DNA of 64,000 bases from an uncultured Myxococcales bacterium (GTDB lineage Bacteria > Myxococcota_A > UBA9042). Location: NCBI GenBank assembly GCA_903924465.1, contig CAIYBN010000008.1:62001-126000 (forward strand), given 5' to 3'. A program made the translations under genes and the position numbers. Every line of letters begins with the position of its first letter. Position 1 is the first letter of the stretch. The notes under the pieces were generated by a model. The model searched no databases. It was not told the DNA's origin and saw only the letters and a program-made list of their open reading frames with translations. Shown piece by piece: positions 17,055 through 26,802 of this stretch.

Positions 17055-20000
17055 ATGCGAAAACAATCAATGATTCTGAGTGCTTGTCGTCTTGCCAACA
17101 ACGAGACGCTGATTGCTCACACTCCTTCTCGCACACCTGTTTGGCTGACGATGCTCGCGCTGATTTTGGCGCTCGGAGCTTGCGGCCAGACGACAACCAC
17201 ACCAGACGCGGAAACGCCGATTGACGACACGACCGACAATTCGGACGCGGCCGTCACGACCGACGTGACCAACGACGCGCCAGACATCAAAACCGGCGAC
17301 ACGACCGACAAGCAGGACACGAACAAGGACACGGACACTGGTCCGACCCCTTGCACCACGGCAGCCGATTGCCCGGGCAACCCCGACCCATGCCACGTCT
17401 GGGTGTGCTCGACGGGCGGCACCTGCGATGGCTCCTCGAAGCCTGCCGCCGCTGGCACGGCTTGCGATGACGGCAAGGCTTGCTCCGCCGGCGACAAATG
17501 CGACGCGGCAGGCGTCTGCCAGCCCGGCACCGATCCGAATCCGCAGAAAGATCCGAAGACCGGCCAACTCAACAGCTGCCTCGTGTGCAAGTGCGCCAAC
17601 AATGCGGACGGCACCTGCGCCAACGTGACGACCGACACCGGCGCCAAGTGCGATGACAGCAACGCGTGCAGCAAGAACGATTCCTGCCAGGCGGGCGGCA
17701 TTTGCCTGGGCGCGGTCGATCCGCCGGTCGCAGCCACCAACAGCTGCTACAGCAACGTTTGCGATCCGAAGACGGGCTTGTCCAGCCCACAGCCCACAGC
17801 CGCCAACGCCGGTGCGTCGTGCGACGACGGCGATGCGTGCACCCAGGGCGAGACGTGCACCGGCGCCGCGTGCACGGCCGGTACGCCGGTGTCCTGCACG
17901 AGCGGCAGTCCGTGTCTCGTCGCTGCCTGCGACAAGAAGCTGGGTTGCCAGACGTCGCCCCTGCCGCTCACGACGGGTGTGACGGTCGCCTGCGACGACA
18001 CCGACGCCTGCACGGAGAACGACAAGTGCCTGAAGACCGGCAAGTGCTTGGGCACGTCCGTTATCGCTGGCCTCACGACTTTGCCCTGTCAGGTGGTCAG
18101 CTGCGACTCAGCCACCGGCAAATTGACCTATGCGCCAGCCGCCAACAACACCAAGTGCGATGACGGCGACCCCTGCAGCAAGGTCGACGTTTGCATCAAC
18201 CAGCAGTGCAAAGGTTCGACGCTGATCTGCAATGACGGCAATCCGTGCACCGACGACACCTGCGATCCGTTGAAGTGCACGGGCTCGGACTGCGGCCAAT
18301 GCGTGGCACCCGTCAAGGCCGATGGCGCGTCCTGCGACGACGGCAACAAGTGCACGACGGGCGACGCGTGCAGCCAAGGAAAATGCAGCGGCTTGGCGAC
18401 GGATTGCGACGACAAGAACAGCTGCACGAATGACTCGTGCCAACAGGCTTCAGGCTGCTTGCACACGCCGGTCGTCAGCGCCATGGCTTGCGACGACGGC
18501 GACAGCTGCACGATCACCGACAAATGCATTGGCACGGCCTGCAAAGGCACCGCGAAAGACTGCACCGACACCGATCCGTGCACCTCCGATGCATGCGACT
18601 CGACTGCGCCGGCCCTTTCGAATTGCACGCACTTGAAGTTCGACGGCCCCTGCGACGACGGCAACAATTGCACGAACTTTGACCTGTGCGTTGGCGGCAA
18701 GTGCGCGGGCAACAAGGTGGATTGCAACGACGGCAACCCGTGCACGAATGACCTGTGCGACAGCATCAAGAAGTGCCAGCACATTCCGCTGCCGGGCGGT
18801 ACGCAGTGCGACGACGGCCTGGCCTGCACGCAGAACGACTACTGCGATGCCGGCAAGTGCACGCAGCTGCCCGCCGACAACAAGTGCACCACGTGCAACT
18901 CCGACGCCGACTGCGCCAAGTTCAACGATCAGGACATGTGCAACGGCACGATCAAGTGCTTGAGCAGCTACAAGGGCAAAGTCTGCGACACCGATCCGGC
19001 GACCGTCGTGAAATGCGATGGCTCCAAGGACAGCTCGTGTGCCAAGAACACGTGCAATCCGGACAACGGCGTGTGCGCGATCGTCAAGTTCAACGCGGGC
19101 ACGTTCTGCTCCGGCGACCAGTGCCTGAACAACGCCCAGTGCGACGGTTTGGGTAGCTGCAAGGGCATTGCCAAGAACTGCGACGACAACAATGTGTGCA
19201 CGACGGACAGCTGCGACTCGACCATTGGCTGCAAACACGCCTCGGTGACGGACGGCACGACCTGCGACGACGGATCGAAGTGCACGCCCAAGGATTCCTG
19301 CATCGGCGGCACTTGCCTTGGCAACACGAACACGTGCGCGTGCACCAGCGACGCGCAATGCGCCGGTTTGGATGACGGCAACCTGTGCAACGGCATCCTG
19401 ACCTGCCAGAAGAGCCTCTGCCAGCTCGACCCGACGACGGCGATCACCTGCTCGTTGCTGAGCAACCCGTGTCAGGACAACGTCTGCACGCCGTTGACCG
19501 GCAAGTGCAGCCCGGTGGCCAAGGCCGACAACACGAAGTGCGACGACTCGAATTTGTGCACGCTCGGCGAAGTCTGCTTGGCCGCGGTTTGCACTTCCAC
19601 AACGGCGACGAATTGCAACGACAACAACCCGTGCACGCAGGACTTCTGCGACACAGCGTTTGGCTGCGGCAACGCGCCCGTGGCGTTGGGCAGCGTCTGC
19701 AACGACGGCAATGACTGCACGACCAAGGACTCCTGCAAGACCGGCGCCTGCTTGGGCGTCGCGCTGAATTGCGATGACGGCAACCCGTGCACGCTCGACA
19801 CGTGCGCCAAGGTCGGTGGCTGCTCGCACACAATCAACAACACGCTGAGTTGCAGCGACGGCGACCCGTGCACCAAGCCGGACCATTGCGCTGACGGCGT
19901 TTGTGTCAGCACACCACTGAATTGCGACGACAACAATTCCTGCACGATTGACGCGTGCGACGGCAACGGCGGCTGCAAGAACGTGGTCTACCCCGGCAAA

Positions 20001-23000
20001 GATTGCGATGACGGCAACCCGTGCACCATCCAGGACGTTTGCGTGAACGACAAGTGCGTCGGCAAGGTCAAGAGCTGTGACGACGGCAATGCCTGCACCA
20101 ACGACATTTGCACCGCGGGCACGTGCATCTTCTCGGCGGCGACCGGCCAGCCGTGCAACGACTCCAACGAATGCACTGGCCCGGATTTTTGCGACGGCAA
20201 CGGCCTTTGCCAAGGCAAGACCACGGATTGCTCGACAGGCACCGTGTGCCGGACCTTCCTGACCTGCTCGCCTGTCACTGGTTGCATTTCCGTTCAGAAT
20301 GACGGCGCGAATTGCGACGACGGCGACGCCTGCACGGGCGCGCCACCGCTCATGACCGACAAGTGCCAGGGTGGCGGCTGCACCGGCCCCACGATCAATT
20401 GCAACGACAACAACATTTGCACCAACGACAAATGTGACAGCAAGTTGGGCTGCCTCATCACGGCCGTGTCGTGCGATGACGGCAATTCCTGCACGATCGA
20501 CACGTGCGATCAGGTGAAGGGCTGCCAGCATGAAATCGTCAACGGCGGCTTCTGTGACGACGGCAACGCGTGCACGCAGAACACGACGTGCGACACGGGC
20601 GCCTGCACCGGCGGCTTGGCGACGGTTTGCGATGACAAGAACGACTGCACCGGCGACACCTGCGACAAGGTGAAAGGCTGTGCTTTTGCGACGTTGCCAG
20701 ATGGATCGACGTGCACGGACGGCAATATCTGCACCGCGGACGGTTGCGTGTCGGGCACGTGCGTCGGTGTTGCGCTGAACTGCGACGACGGCAATGGCTG
20801 CACCTTGGACGAATGCAATCCGATCTCCGGGTGCGTGCACACGCCGATGGCTGAACTCACGGCGTGCGACGACGGCGAGACCTGCACCCTCAACACGATT
20901 TGCCAAGGCGGCGTTTGCGGCGGTGGCACCTTGGATAACAAGCTTTGCCCGGCGTATTGCACACCCGAGACGGCGAAAGCGGACTGCGGTTGGTTGGACC
21001 CGGACAACAATGCCTGCGACGGCACGTTCCATTGCACCAACATCACGGTCCTCAGCAAGTACGTCTGCAAGTGGGACCCGACCATCGTCACGTGCGACTC
21101 GACGAGCGACGGCCCGTGCCTGCAGAACACCTGCGACACCGGCACCGGCGTGTGCGGCATGGCGCAGGTGAAGACTGGTACGCCGTGCGAAGACGGCAAG
21201 GGCTGCACGGTAGGCACCACCTGCAACAACGGCGTTTGCAACATGGGCGTTCCCAACGACTGTGCCAGCGCGAAGGACGCCTGCAACGGCGCCACTTGCG
21301 TGGAAGATCCGAATGCAATCAATGGTTTCAAGTGCGTCGTCCTGCCTCTCGACCCGACGACTGCGTGTGACGCGGACGGCAATGGCTGCACCGCCAACGA
21401 CCACTGCTCAGCCGGCAAATGCGTTTCGGGCACAGCGGTTGACTGCTCGGGCGTGGCGGCGTCGTGTTATGTCGGCAGTTGCAAATCGACGGGCACCAAC
21501 TCGTTTACGTGCCAGACCGCGAAAGCCGCGAACAACACGGCTTGTGACGACAACCAGCTGTGCACGGTCGGGGACTTCTGCACGGACGGCACATGCACGC
21601 CGGGCACGGGCACGTTTGACTGTTCAGCCAAAACGGGGACTTGTGCTTTGGGCATCTGTGATCCGGCCTCCAACGCGCCCTTTGGCGCTTGCGTGCCGTC
21701 ACCGGTGAACGAAGGTCAGCCATGTGATGCCGACAAGAACGGCTGTACGGTAGGCGACCGATGCACGCAAGGCTTCTGCGTACCGGGTATCGCGCCCAAC
21801 TGCAACAGTTCAACGACGGACTGCACGACAGGTGCATGCAAGGCGGCGAGCAACACAACCTATGCCTGCGTCGGCGCGCCCAAGGCGGACAAGTTGCCTT
21901 GCGAAGCGGACAAGAATGGCTGCACGGTCGGTGACGCCTGTTTGGCCGGCGTCTGCTGGCCCGGCCCGGCCGCGGACTGCTCGATGTTGTCCTCGAAGGA
22001 TGGCTGCCTGGTTGGTACGTGCCAGTCGTTGGGCAATTCGCAAAACACCTGCCTCGCAGTACCGGCGCCAGTCGGCGCGATTTGCGACGCAGACGGTACT
22101 GGTTGCACCAAAGGCGACGCCTGCAACACCTACGGCAACTGCGTCGCGGGCCCCAACGTTGACTGCAGCATCACGAGTGATTGCGCGAGCGGTGCTTGCT
22201 TGAGCACGAGCGCGCAGACTTACCTTTGCAACGGTGCCTGGAAAGCGGACGGGACGCTATGCGATGCGGACAACAGCGGCTGCACCATCAAGGATTCCTG
22301 CCTGGGCGGCGTTTGCAAGGCGGGTACTGCCGTCGATTGCGGCGCCTCGAGCGTTCAGTGCCAGGCGAAGTCGTGCCTGTCGACGGGCCAGGACATGTAC
22401 ACCTGTCAGAGCGGCGCGCTGCCGGACAAGACGGTGTGCGATGCGGACCAGAACGGATGCACGGTTGGTGACGCGTGTGCGTCGGGCGTCTGCTACAAGG
22501 GCGCAACCCAGGATTGCTCTTCGTTCATCAACTCGTGCACCCAGGCAACTTGTGCCAGCACCAGTTCGACGGCGTATGTCTGCAATGTGAAGTCCATGAC
22601 CAGCTATCCCCCGCTCTCGCCGTCCGTGTCTTGCGTGACCGGCGCCAGCCCGAGCACGTGCCCCACGGGCTACAATTGCGTGACGGGTCAGTGCCTGCCG
22701 TCCGTGACGCTGTCCTGCAGCGACGGAAACCTGTGCACGCCATTTGACTATTGTTCGGCGGGTACATGTGTCGGCGCACCGGCGAATTGCGATGACGGCG
22801 ACACGTGCACCACCGATTCCTGCGACCCGAAGACGGGCTCTTGCGTGCACACGGCCATCGCGGGTTGTGGAATCTGCTTGACCGAATATCTCGCCACCAC
22901 TTTGGACGCCAATGCGGTCGTGCGCAGCCGCAACGCGGCCATCGCGAACTGGGCGATCACAACGGACGGTGAGGTCACGTGGAGCGCTGCAACTTGGCAG

Positions 23001-24380
23001 GACCCGGCGGCCACGCCATCGCAGACCAGTTTGTTGATGCGCAAGTTGTATCTGGAATCGACCGGCCCGTCCCAACTCGATTTCGACGTCACCGTGTCCG
23101 GCAACAATGCCGATTGCGCTGTCGCGTCGCTGGGTGTGTTGGTCAACAACGTGAACGTCAAAAACGTGTGCGACGCGTCGGTCCAGACGCACGTCACGGT
23201 GCCGTTGACAGCGTGGACGGGTGCGCCGGTTGATATTGCGTTCTCGACCGGCCCGGGCTCGACCAAGCCGACTTCGACGGTCGTGGTCGCGATGTCCAAC
23301 ATCAAAGTGAAAGGCATGTGCACGACGTCCTGTGTTGGCGTCGACTTTGAACCACGCGATTCCGGCAATCCGGCGTATCCGTACGTGATGCCGCAGTCGT
23401 GGAAGGCGACCACGACCGATGTGACGTATGCCAGTTGGGCAACGAGCGCCGCGTCGGGTCATACCGGCACCTCGGAGTTGTTGGCGACCTGGACCGGCGC
23501 GCCGACGAGCGGTACGCCGCAGGTGGCCAAGATGACGATTCCGCGAGTGAGCGTCGTGGCCGGCAACTTCCTGAACTTTGCGTTCAAGACATCGTTTGGC
23601 GATCAGACGTGCGGTGCGGATGACCTCTCCGTGCGCGTCGTCACCGCGACTGGCGTGGTTGAACTGCTCAAACAGTGCAGCAACTCGTCGGGCTGGTTGG
23701 TGAAGTCGTATGACCTCTCCGCCTTCGTCAACACCACGGTCGACATCGACCTCGTGGTGACGACGGGTGCCAGCTCCGCCGCTGCGGGCACGGTCGAGAT
23801 CGACGACATCGCCATTACGGGTACGTGCACGTACCTGTGCTTGAACGACGATTTCGAGTCAGGTGGTTTGGCCAAATGGACGACAGCCAGCACCGACTCG
23901 GGCTCCAAATTCAAGCCGTTCGCGGCCAATACCACGACGTATCAGTCAGCCTCTACGTCGGCGTTTGCCCAGTACGACAGCACATCGACGAACGGGAAGA
24001 TGGTCTACATGACGGGCGACATCAGCAAGGGCACGTTCCTGCAGTTGCCTGTCCTGGGCGCCACGCTTTCCATGGCCGTCAATGCATTTTCTGCGACGCC
24101 ACCGTCGGACTGCGCGACCAATGCGGCCAGCGGGATCTTCTGGTTCCGCGTCACGGAGCCTTCCGCGAGCGTGGTCACGACTGTCGCGAGCTTGTCCAAC
24201 GCCGGGCCGGCCAAGTCGTGGGAATGCTCCCCGCCGACGACGGGCTGGGGCACATTCCAGACCCCAGTGTCCCCGAGCGCGACCCTCGACGTCGTCACAC
24301 CGAACTTCTATGTGGTCAAGCAGGCCGGTTCGGCGTCCGGCAAGATCTACATCGACGACGTTCAGGTCATCTGCCAGTAG
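17055..24380 (+). CDS. giant cysteine-rich repeat lipoprotein with three C-terminal beta-sandwich modules
   Basis: 2441 residues. The start at 17055 is fixed by GGGGGGAGGA just upstream. The long signal ends in LALGAC, then an acidic Thr/Asp linker (about residues 44-95). Residues ~100-1935 carry about 43 four-cysteine half-repeats: the CTDC type (CDDGNPCTDDTCDP...), the CDDGxxCTxxDxCxxGxC type, and, near 1440-1830, a variant family CDADxNGCTVGDxC that recurs about every 60-70 residues. Residues 1937-2441 are cysteine-poor and look like three related jelly-roll/MAM-like modules. The second and third each open with a C-x3-C-x3-DFE motif (CTTSCVGVDFEPRD, CTYLCLNDDFESG). An adhesive or matrix protein on the cell surface is likely, but no ligand can be named. 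Confidence 0.8.
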   Translation: MRKQSMILSACRLANNETLIAHTPSRTPVWLTMLALILALGACGQTTTTPDAETPIDDTTDNSDAAVTTDVTNDAPDIKTGDTTDKQDTNKDTDTGPTPCTTAADCPGNPDPCHVWVCSTGGTCDGSSKPAAAGTACDDGKACSAGDKCDAAGVCQPGTDPNPQKDPKTGQLNSCLVCKCANNADGTCANVTTDTGAKCDDSNACSKNDSCQAGGICLGAVDPPVAATNSCYSNVCDPKTGLSSPQPTAANAGASCDDGDACTQGETCTGAACTAGTPVSCTSGSPCLVAACDKKLGCQTSPLPLTTGVTVACDDTDACTENDKCLKTGKCLGTSVIAGLTTLPCQVVSCDSATGKLTYAPAANNTKCDDGDPCSKVDVCINQQCKGSTLICNDGNPCTDDTCDPLKCTGSDCGQCVAPVKADGASCDDGNKCTTGDACSQGKCSGLATDCDDKNSCTNDSCQQASGCLHTPVVSAMACDDGDSCTITDKCIGTACKGTAKDCTDTDPCTSDACDSTAPALSNCTHLKFDGPCDDGNNCTNFDLCVGGKCAGNKVDCNDGNPCTNDLCDSIKKCQHIPLPGGTQCDDGLACTQNDYCDAGKCTQLPADNKCTTCNSDADCAKFNDQDMCNGTIKCLSSYKGKVCDTDPATVVKCDGSKDSSCAKNTCNPDNGVCAIVKFNAGTFCSGDQCLNNAQCDGLGSCKGIAKNCDDNNVCTTDSCDSTIGCKHASVTDGTTCDDGSKCTPKDSCIGGTCLGNTNTCACTSDAQCAGLDDGNLCNGILTCQKSLCQLDPTTAITCSLLSNPCQDNVCTPLTGKCSPVAKADNTKCDDSNLCTLGEVCLAAVCTSTTATNCNDNNPCTQDFCDTAFGCGNAPVALGSVCNDGNDCTTKDSCKTGACLGVALNCDDGNPCTLDTCAKVGGCSHTINNTLSCSDGDPCTKPDHCADGVCVSTPLNCDDNNSCTIDACDGNGGCKNVVYPGKDCDDGNPCTIQDVCVNDKCVGKVKSCDDGNACTNDICTAGTCIFSAATGQPCNDSNECTGPDFCDGNGLCQGKTTDCSTGTVCRTFLTCSPVTGCISVQNDGANCDDGDACTGAPPLMTDKCQGGGCTGPTINCNDNNICTNDKCDSKLGCLITAVSCDDGNSCTIDTCDQVKGCQHEIVNGGFCDDGNACTQNTTCDTGACTGGLATVCDDKNDCTGDTCDKVKGCAFATLPDGSTCTDGNICTADGCVSGTCVGVALNCDDGNGCTLDECNPISGCVHTPMAELTACDDGETCTLNTICQGGVCGGGTLDNKLCPAYCTPETAKADCGWLDPDNNACDGTFHCTNITVLSKYVCKWDPTIVTCDSTSDGPCLQNTCDTGTGVCGMAQVKTGTPCEDGKGCTVGTTCNNGVCNMGVPNDCASAKDACNGATCVEDPNAINGFKCVVLPLDPTTACDADGNGCTANDHCSAGKCVSGTAVDCSGVAASCYVGSCKSTGTNSFTCQTAKAANNTACDDNQLCTVGDFCTDGTCTPGTGTFDCSAKTGTCALGICDPASNAPFGACVPSPVNEGQPCDADKNGCTVGDRCTQGFCVPGIAPNCNSSTTDCTTGACKAASNTTYACVGAPKADKLPCEADKNGCTVGDACLAGVCWPGPAADCSMLSSKDGCLVGTCQSLGNSQNTCLAVPAPVGAICDADGTGCTKGDACNTYGNCVAGPNVDCSITSDCASGACLSTSAQTYLCNGAWKADGTLCDADNSGCTIKDSCLGGVCKAGTAVDCGASSVQCQAKSCLSTGQDMYTCQSGALPDKTVCDADQNGCTVGDACASGVCYKGATQDCSSFINSCTQATCASTSSTAYVCNVKSMTSYPPLSPSVSCVTGASPSTCPTGYNCVTGQCLPSVTLSCSDGNLCTPFDYCSAGTCVGAPANCDDGDTCTTDSCDPKTGSCVHTAIAGCGICLTEYLATTLDANAVVRSRNAAIANWAITTDGEVTWSAATWQDPAATPSQTSLLMRKLYLESTGPSQLDFDVTVSGNNADCAVASLGVLVNNVNVKNVCDASVQTHVTVPLTAWTGAPVDIAFSTGPGSTKPTSTVVVAMSNIKVKGMCTTSCVGVDFEPRDSGNPAYPYVMPQSWKATTTDVTYASWATSAASGHTGTSELLATWTGAPTSGTPQVAKMTIPRVSVVAGNFLNFAFKTSFGDQTCGADDLSVRVVTATGVVELLKQCSNSSGWLVKSYDLSAFVNTTVDIDLVVTTGASSAAAGTVEIDDIAITGTCTYLCLNDDFESGGLAKWTTASTDSGSKFKPFAANTTTYQSASTSAFAQYDSTSTNGKMVYMTGDISKGTFLQLPVLGATLSMAVNAFSATPPSDCATNAASGIFWFRVTEPSASVVTTVASLSNAGPAKSWECSPPTTGWGTFQTPVSPSATLDVVTPNFYVVKQAGSASGKIYIDDVQVICQ
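17450..22860 (+). repeat. coding tandem array of four-cysteine half-repeats
   Basis: About 43 imperfect half-repeats of 20-30 codons, inside the 2441-residue lipoprotein gene. Two spacing classes alternate loosely: C-x5-C-x4-C-x5-C and C-x5-C-x5-C-x4-C. Unlike the array at 52.7-58.6 kb, the period is irregular and no long internal duplication is obvious. Confidence 0.75.
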
Positions 24381-24404
24381 TCCCGCGCACTCGCCCAATG
24401 GGCT

Positions 24405-24441
24405 GGGCAAACACGGCGGATGCCCTCTGCCGTGTTTGCCC
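24405..24441 (+). terminator. perfect 13-bp stem hairpin downstream of the giant lipoprotein gene
   Basis: GGGCAAACACGGC (24405-24417) pairs perfectly with GCCGTGTTTGCCC (24429-24441) across an 11-nt loop, 24 nt after the stop codon. There is no T-run after it. This is the most stable simple hairpin I found in the window. Confidence 0.6.
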
Positions 24442-24477
24442 GTCGCGCCGACAACGCGCGCGCCCATCCCTGCAGAA

Positions 24478-24506
24478 TTGACGCGCCTGACGCTTCCGGT
24501 TCAAAT
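24478..24506 (+). promoter_or_regulatory. putative promoter of the PEGA protein gene
   Basis: TTGACG (24478-24483), 17-nt spacer, TCAAAT (24501-24506). The start codon at 24526 is about 13 nt after the expected transcription start, leaving room for the GGGAGATG ribosome binding site. Confidence 0.45.
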
Positions 24507-24525
24507 GCCGAACGGGAGATGATCC

Positions 24526-25788
24526 ATGCGCGCCCATTGGCACCGTCCGACAGCGATTGCCCTGCTCCTGCCGCTCCTGGTTGTGACGGTTCCCGCGTTC
24601 GCGGCAACGCCGGGGGGCGTGTCCGCGCAGGATGCGCCGCTGACAACCTTGTTCGACCTCAGCCACGACGAGCCGGCGCTTCGGGAAATCGCTTTTGACG
24701 TGGCGCGGTCGCTGCGGCGTTCGAAGCAGGTGCGATACCGCGATCTCGATGAGGAACTGAACCGCGGCGCAGAGGACAATGCGGTTGCCAGCGTGCGGAG
24801 TGGCGACGGCCTGGTGAAATCCGGCAAGGCAAAATTGGCGGCGGCCCAATACCCTGCTGCTGCGGACGACTTTGATGCTGCCGTCGAGAGCTATTTGGAA
24901 GCCTATGCCCTGCTGCCTGATCTGGCCGTCTTGCCTCGAGCCATGGCGCTCCTGGGCGTGGCGCAATGGCTGGGCGGCGAGGAGAAGAAGGCGGCGGCGA
25001 ACTTTGCGCGAAGTATCCAGGCCGATCTGAAGTACGAGCAGGATTTTACCGAATACCCGCCGAAGGTGCAGGCTGCCTACGACGACGCCCGCAAGGGTGT
25101 GCTGGCGCGGCCGCGGATCCAGTACGAGGTGCGGACGACGCCCGCCAACGCGCGGGTCTACGTCAACGGTGTGTTCCAGGGGCTGTCCCCCATCTGGGTG
25201 AAGACGGCTGCAGGCGAGCAGTTTGTCGCGATCTCCAAACAAGGCAGTGCCCGACGGGCGCGGATCCTGCAACAGACGCAGGCGGAATCACCGGCGGTAG
25301 TGGAAGAACTGCCGTCCGCCAAGCGCAAAGCGGCTTTTGATTCGGTCTGCGAGCGGCTGAGCGAAATCTTCGAAGGCGCCGTAGAGCCGAATGACTTGAC
25401 CGAAGCGCAGGGCTTGGGCGGGGCGACTTACGCTGTGGCGCTGCGGGCGTCCGGAACGCGGGACAAGATGAAGATCGAGCTCGCGCTGGCGAATCTGGCG
25501 GGACGTCAGGTCGTGAACCGTGTGCGACGTGAGATCAGGTGGCAGAAGCGGGACAAGGAATTGATCGACAGGTTGGTCGATGAACTCTTTCGCATTCCAG
25601 AGCTACCGGTTTCAGAAGCGCCTGCGCCGGCACAGGTTACGCCGGTCTACAGAACGTGGTGGTTCTGGACCGTCATCGGCGCCGCCGCCGCTGGTTCGGC
25701 AGTGGCTGTGCTGGTAGCCGTGCACAAGAGTTCCGCAACGGCATCCAAATACGGCAACGGCGAAGGCGGGCTTGTCATCCGTTTTTGA
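24526..25788 (+). CDS. PEGA-domain envelope protein with C-terminal membrane anchor
   Basis: 420 residues. The signal peptide (HRPTAIALLLPLLVVTVPAFA) is followed by a helical, TPR-like region (about 60-195). A PEGA motif comes next (RTTPANARVYVNGVFQGLSP, near 204-225) and then an alpha/beta region (about 265-365) similar to one in the 41993 gene. One transmembrane helix lies near 374-397 (WWFWTVIGAAAAGSAVAVLV), with a 24-residue tail. PEGA domains are small beta domains found in surface-layer and envelope proteins; they often sit beside TPRs in Myxococcota. No enzymatic motif is visible. It converges with the lipoprotein gene at 25818, 29 bp apart. Confidence 0.75.
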   Translation: MRAHWHRPTAIALLLPLLVVTVPAFAATPGGVSAQDAPLTTLFDLSHDEPALREIAFDVARSLRRSKQVRYRDLDEELNRGAEDNAVASVRSGDGLVKSGKAKLAAAQYPAAADDFDAAVESYLEAYALLPDLAVLPRAMALLGVAQWLGGEEKKAAANFARSIQADLKYEQDFTEYPPKVQAAYDDARKGVLARPRIQYEVRTTPANARVYVNGVFQGLSPIWVKTAAGEQFVAISKQGSARRARILQQTQAESPAVVEELPSAKRKAAFDSVCERLSEIFEGAVEPNDLTEAQGLGGATYAVALRASGTRDKMKIELALANLAGRQVVNRVRREIRWQKRDKELIDRLVDELFRIPELPVSEAPAPAQVTPVYRTWWFWTVIGAAAAGSAVAVLVAVHKSSATASKYGNGEGGLVIRF

Positions 25789-25799
25789 CGGTACTGGCA

Positions 25800-25813
25800 T
25801 TCGGGCACCCGAA
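25800..25813. terminator. small hairpin in a convergent gene junction
   Basis: TTCGG, loop GCAC, CCGAA. It lies in the 29 bp between two convergent stop codons (25788 and 25818). It could serve both directions, but it is short and lacks T-runs. Confidence 0.25.
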
Positions 25814-25817
25814 GCTG

Positions 25818-26675
25818 CTACCGAGCGCCGCTCTTGTCGGTCATGCCCAACAACTTGAGCCCGCGAAGCTTGGCGATTTCCTGTTTCAAGGCAATAAGTT
25901 TGCGGGTCCGCGTCATCAAGATCGGCAAATCAGCGTTCGATTTCAGGAGCTCGCGCGCGTGGGGCAAGAGTTCACGGCCGGCGTCGACTGCGGCCTTGAG
26001 CTGGCCAAAAGCAGGATCCTTGGTCAAGGCGGGGTCATTGGGATGCCAGCCGGCCGCGGCCAGCCGCTCGTCCAATGACCGCCAACGCAGATCCAGTTGG
26101 GGCGGCGTCACGTTGCGCTCAAACCAACCATCCGCCTTCAGGGTTACCGTATCACCGACAATTTTGGCGCTCCGGACCGCGACCAAACGTTCACATTGTC
26201 CGACTTCGTCGATCAAGCTCGCGATGACGGGCATTGGGCCATTGACCACAACTTCCAGCGGAACCACTTGCACCAGTTCGTCGACCGGCAAGAGCCACCG
26301 TTCTCCTGGCTTCAACTGGACAGGCTGAGGCCGGGCGCCGTCAGGGACATCCACTTTGAACGAACTGATCAGGAGTCCACGCGCCAAGGCTGCGCGGCGA
26401 AAACAGGATTCAGCATTATCGAGCGCTGGTCCCCCAGCTACCCCGTTTGCCAGACCGCTCAAGACGAGGGCGGTCGTGATGTCAGACCGTGCTTTTCGCG
26501 CGGAAACGTCCTGATCCTGTACGTCCAGAATCGCGCCAACTTCCCGTTCTGCTGTGCGAGCGAGCTCTGCGAGTGGGATCGGCTGCTGAGCTGGAGCCGG
26601 GGGCGGATCGCCAAACGGGCGGGCGCATGCCACCAGCGCGACCATTGTCCATCCAGCGAGCGCGATTTGCCGCAT
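25818..26675 (-). CDS. lipoprotein of unknown function
   Basis: 285 residues with the start at 26675 (MRQIALAGWTMVALVAC, lipobox LVAC at residue 17); upstream codons of the open frame do not resemble protein. The mature part begins with a Pro-rich stretch (GDPPPAPAQQP). It continues with a helical region, a likely beta-rich core containing two short DUF-like strands (ERWLLPVDELVQVVPLEVVV, GDTVTLKADGWF), and a basic helical C-terminus ending in GMTDKSGAR. No family is recognised. It is divergent from the YbjN-like/pspA pair, and their promoters lie back to back in the 127-bp gap. Confidence 0.65.
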   Translation of the reverse strand: MRQIALAGWTMVALVACARPFGDPPPAPAQQPIPLAELARTAEREVGAILDVQDQDVSARKARSDITTALVLSGLANGVAGGPALDNAESCFRRAALARGLLISSFKVDVPDGARPQPVQLKPGERWLLPVDELVQVVPLEVVVNGPMPVIASLIDEVGQCERLVAVRSAKIVGDTVTLKADGWFERNVTPPQLDLRWRSLDERLAAAGWHPNDPALTKDPAFGQLKAAVDAGRELLPHARELLKSNADLPILMTRTRKLIALKQEIAKLRGLKLLGMTDKSGAR

Positions 26676-26714
26676 GATTTGCCCACGACAGGCCGCATCT
26701 GCAGCCGCACGGTC

Positions 26715-26742
26715 ATTGTGCCACACGCGCGCGTCGCGGCAA
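26715..26742 (-). promoter_or_regulatory. putative promoter of the minus-strand lipoprotein gene
   Basis: Read on the minus strand: TTGCCG (26742-26737), 16-nt spacer, CACAAT (26720-26715). Its -35 lies 6 bp from the -35 of the divergent promoter at 26749-26777, so regulators could affect both. Confidence 0.4.
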
Positions 26743-26748
26743 ACGCCG

Positions 26749-26777
26749 TTGACCGGTGCCCCCCTGCGCCCTACACT
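26749..26777 (+). promoter_or_regulatory. sigma-70-type promoter of the YbjN-like/pspA pair
   Basis: TTGACC (26749-26754), 17-nt spacer, TACACT (26772-26777). It predicts a leader of about 20 nt before the ATG at 26803, with ACGAGG as ribosome binding site. I see no sigma-54 (-24 GG / -12 GC) element, which drives pspA in enterobacteria. Confidence 0.5.
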
Positions 26778-26802
26778 GCCGGGGTCTTCAGACGAGGTTC
26801 GC

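Noticed and set aside
18450-21404. 984-codon open frame on the minus strand across the cysteine repeats
   Set aside because: It is antisense to a clear lipoprotein gene and arises from the skewed TGC/GAC codon use of the repeats; the translation is a monotonous Ala/Val/Arg string without domains.
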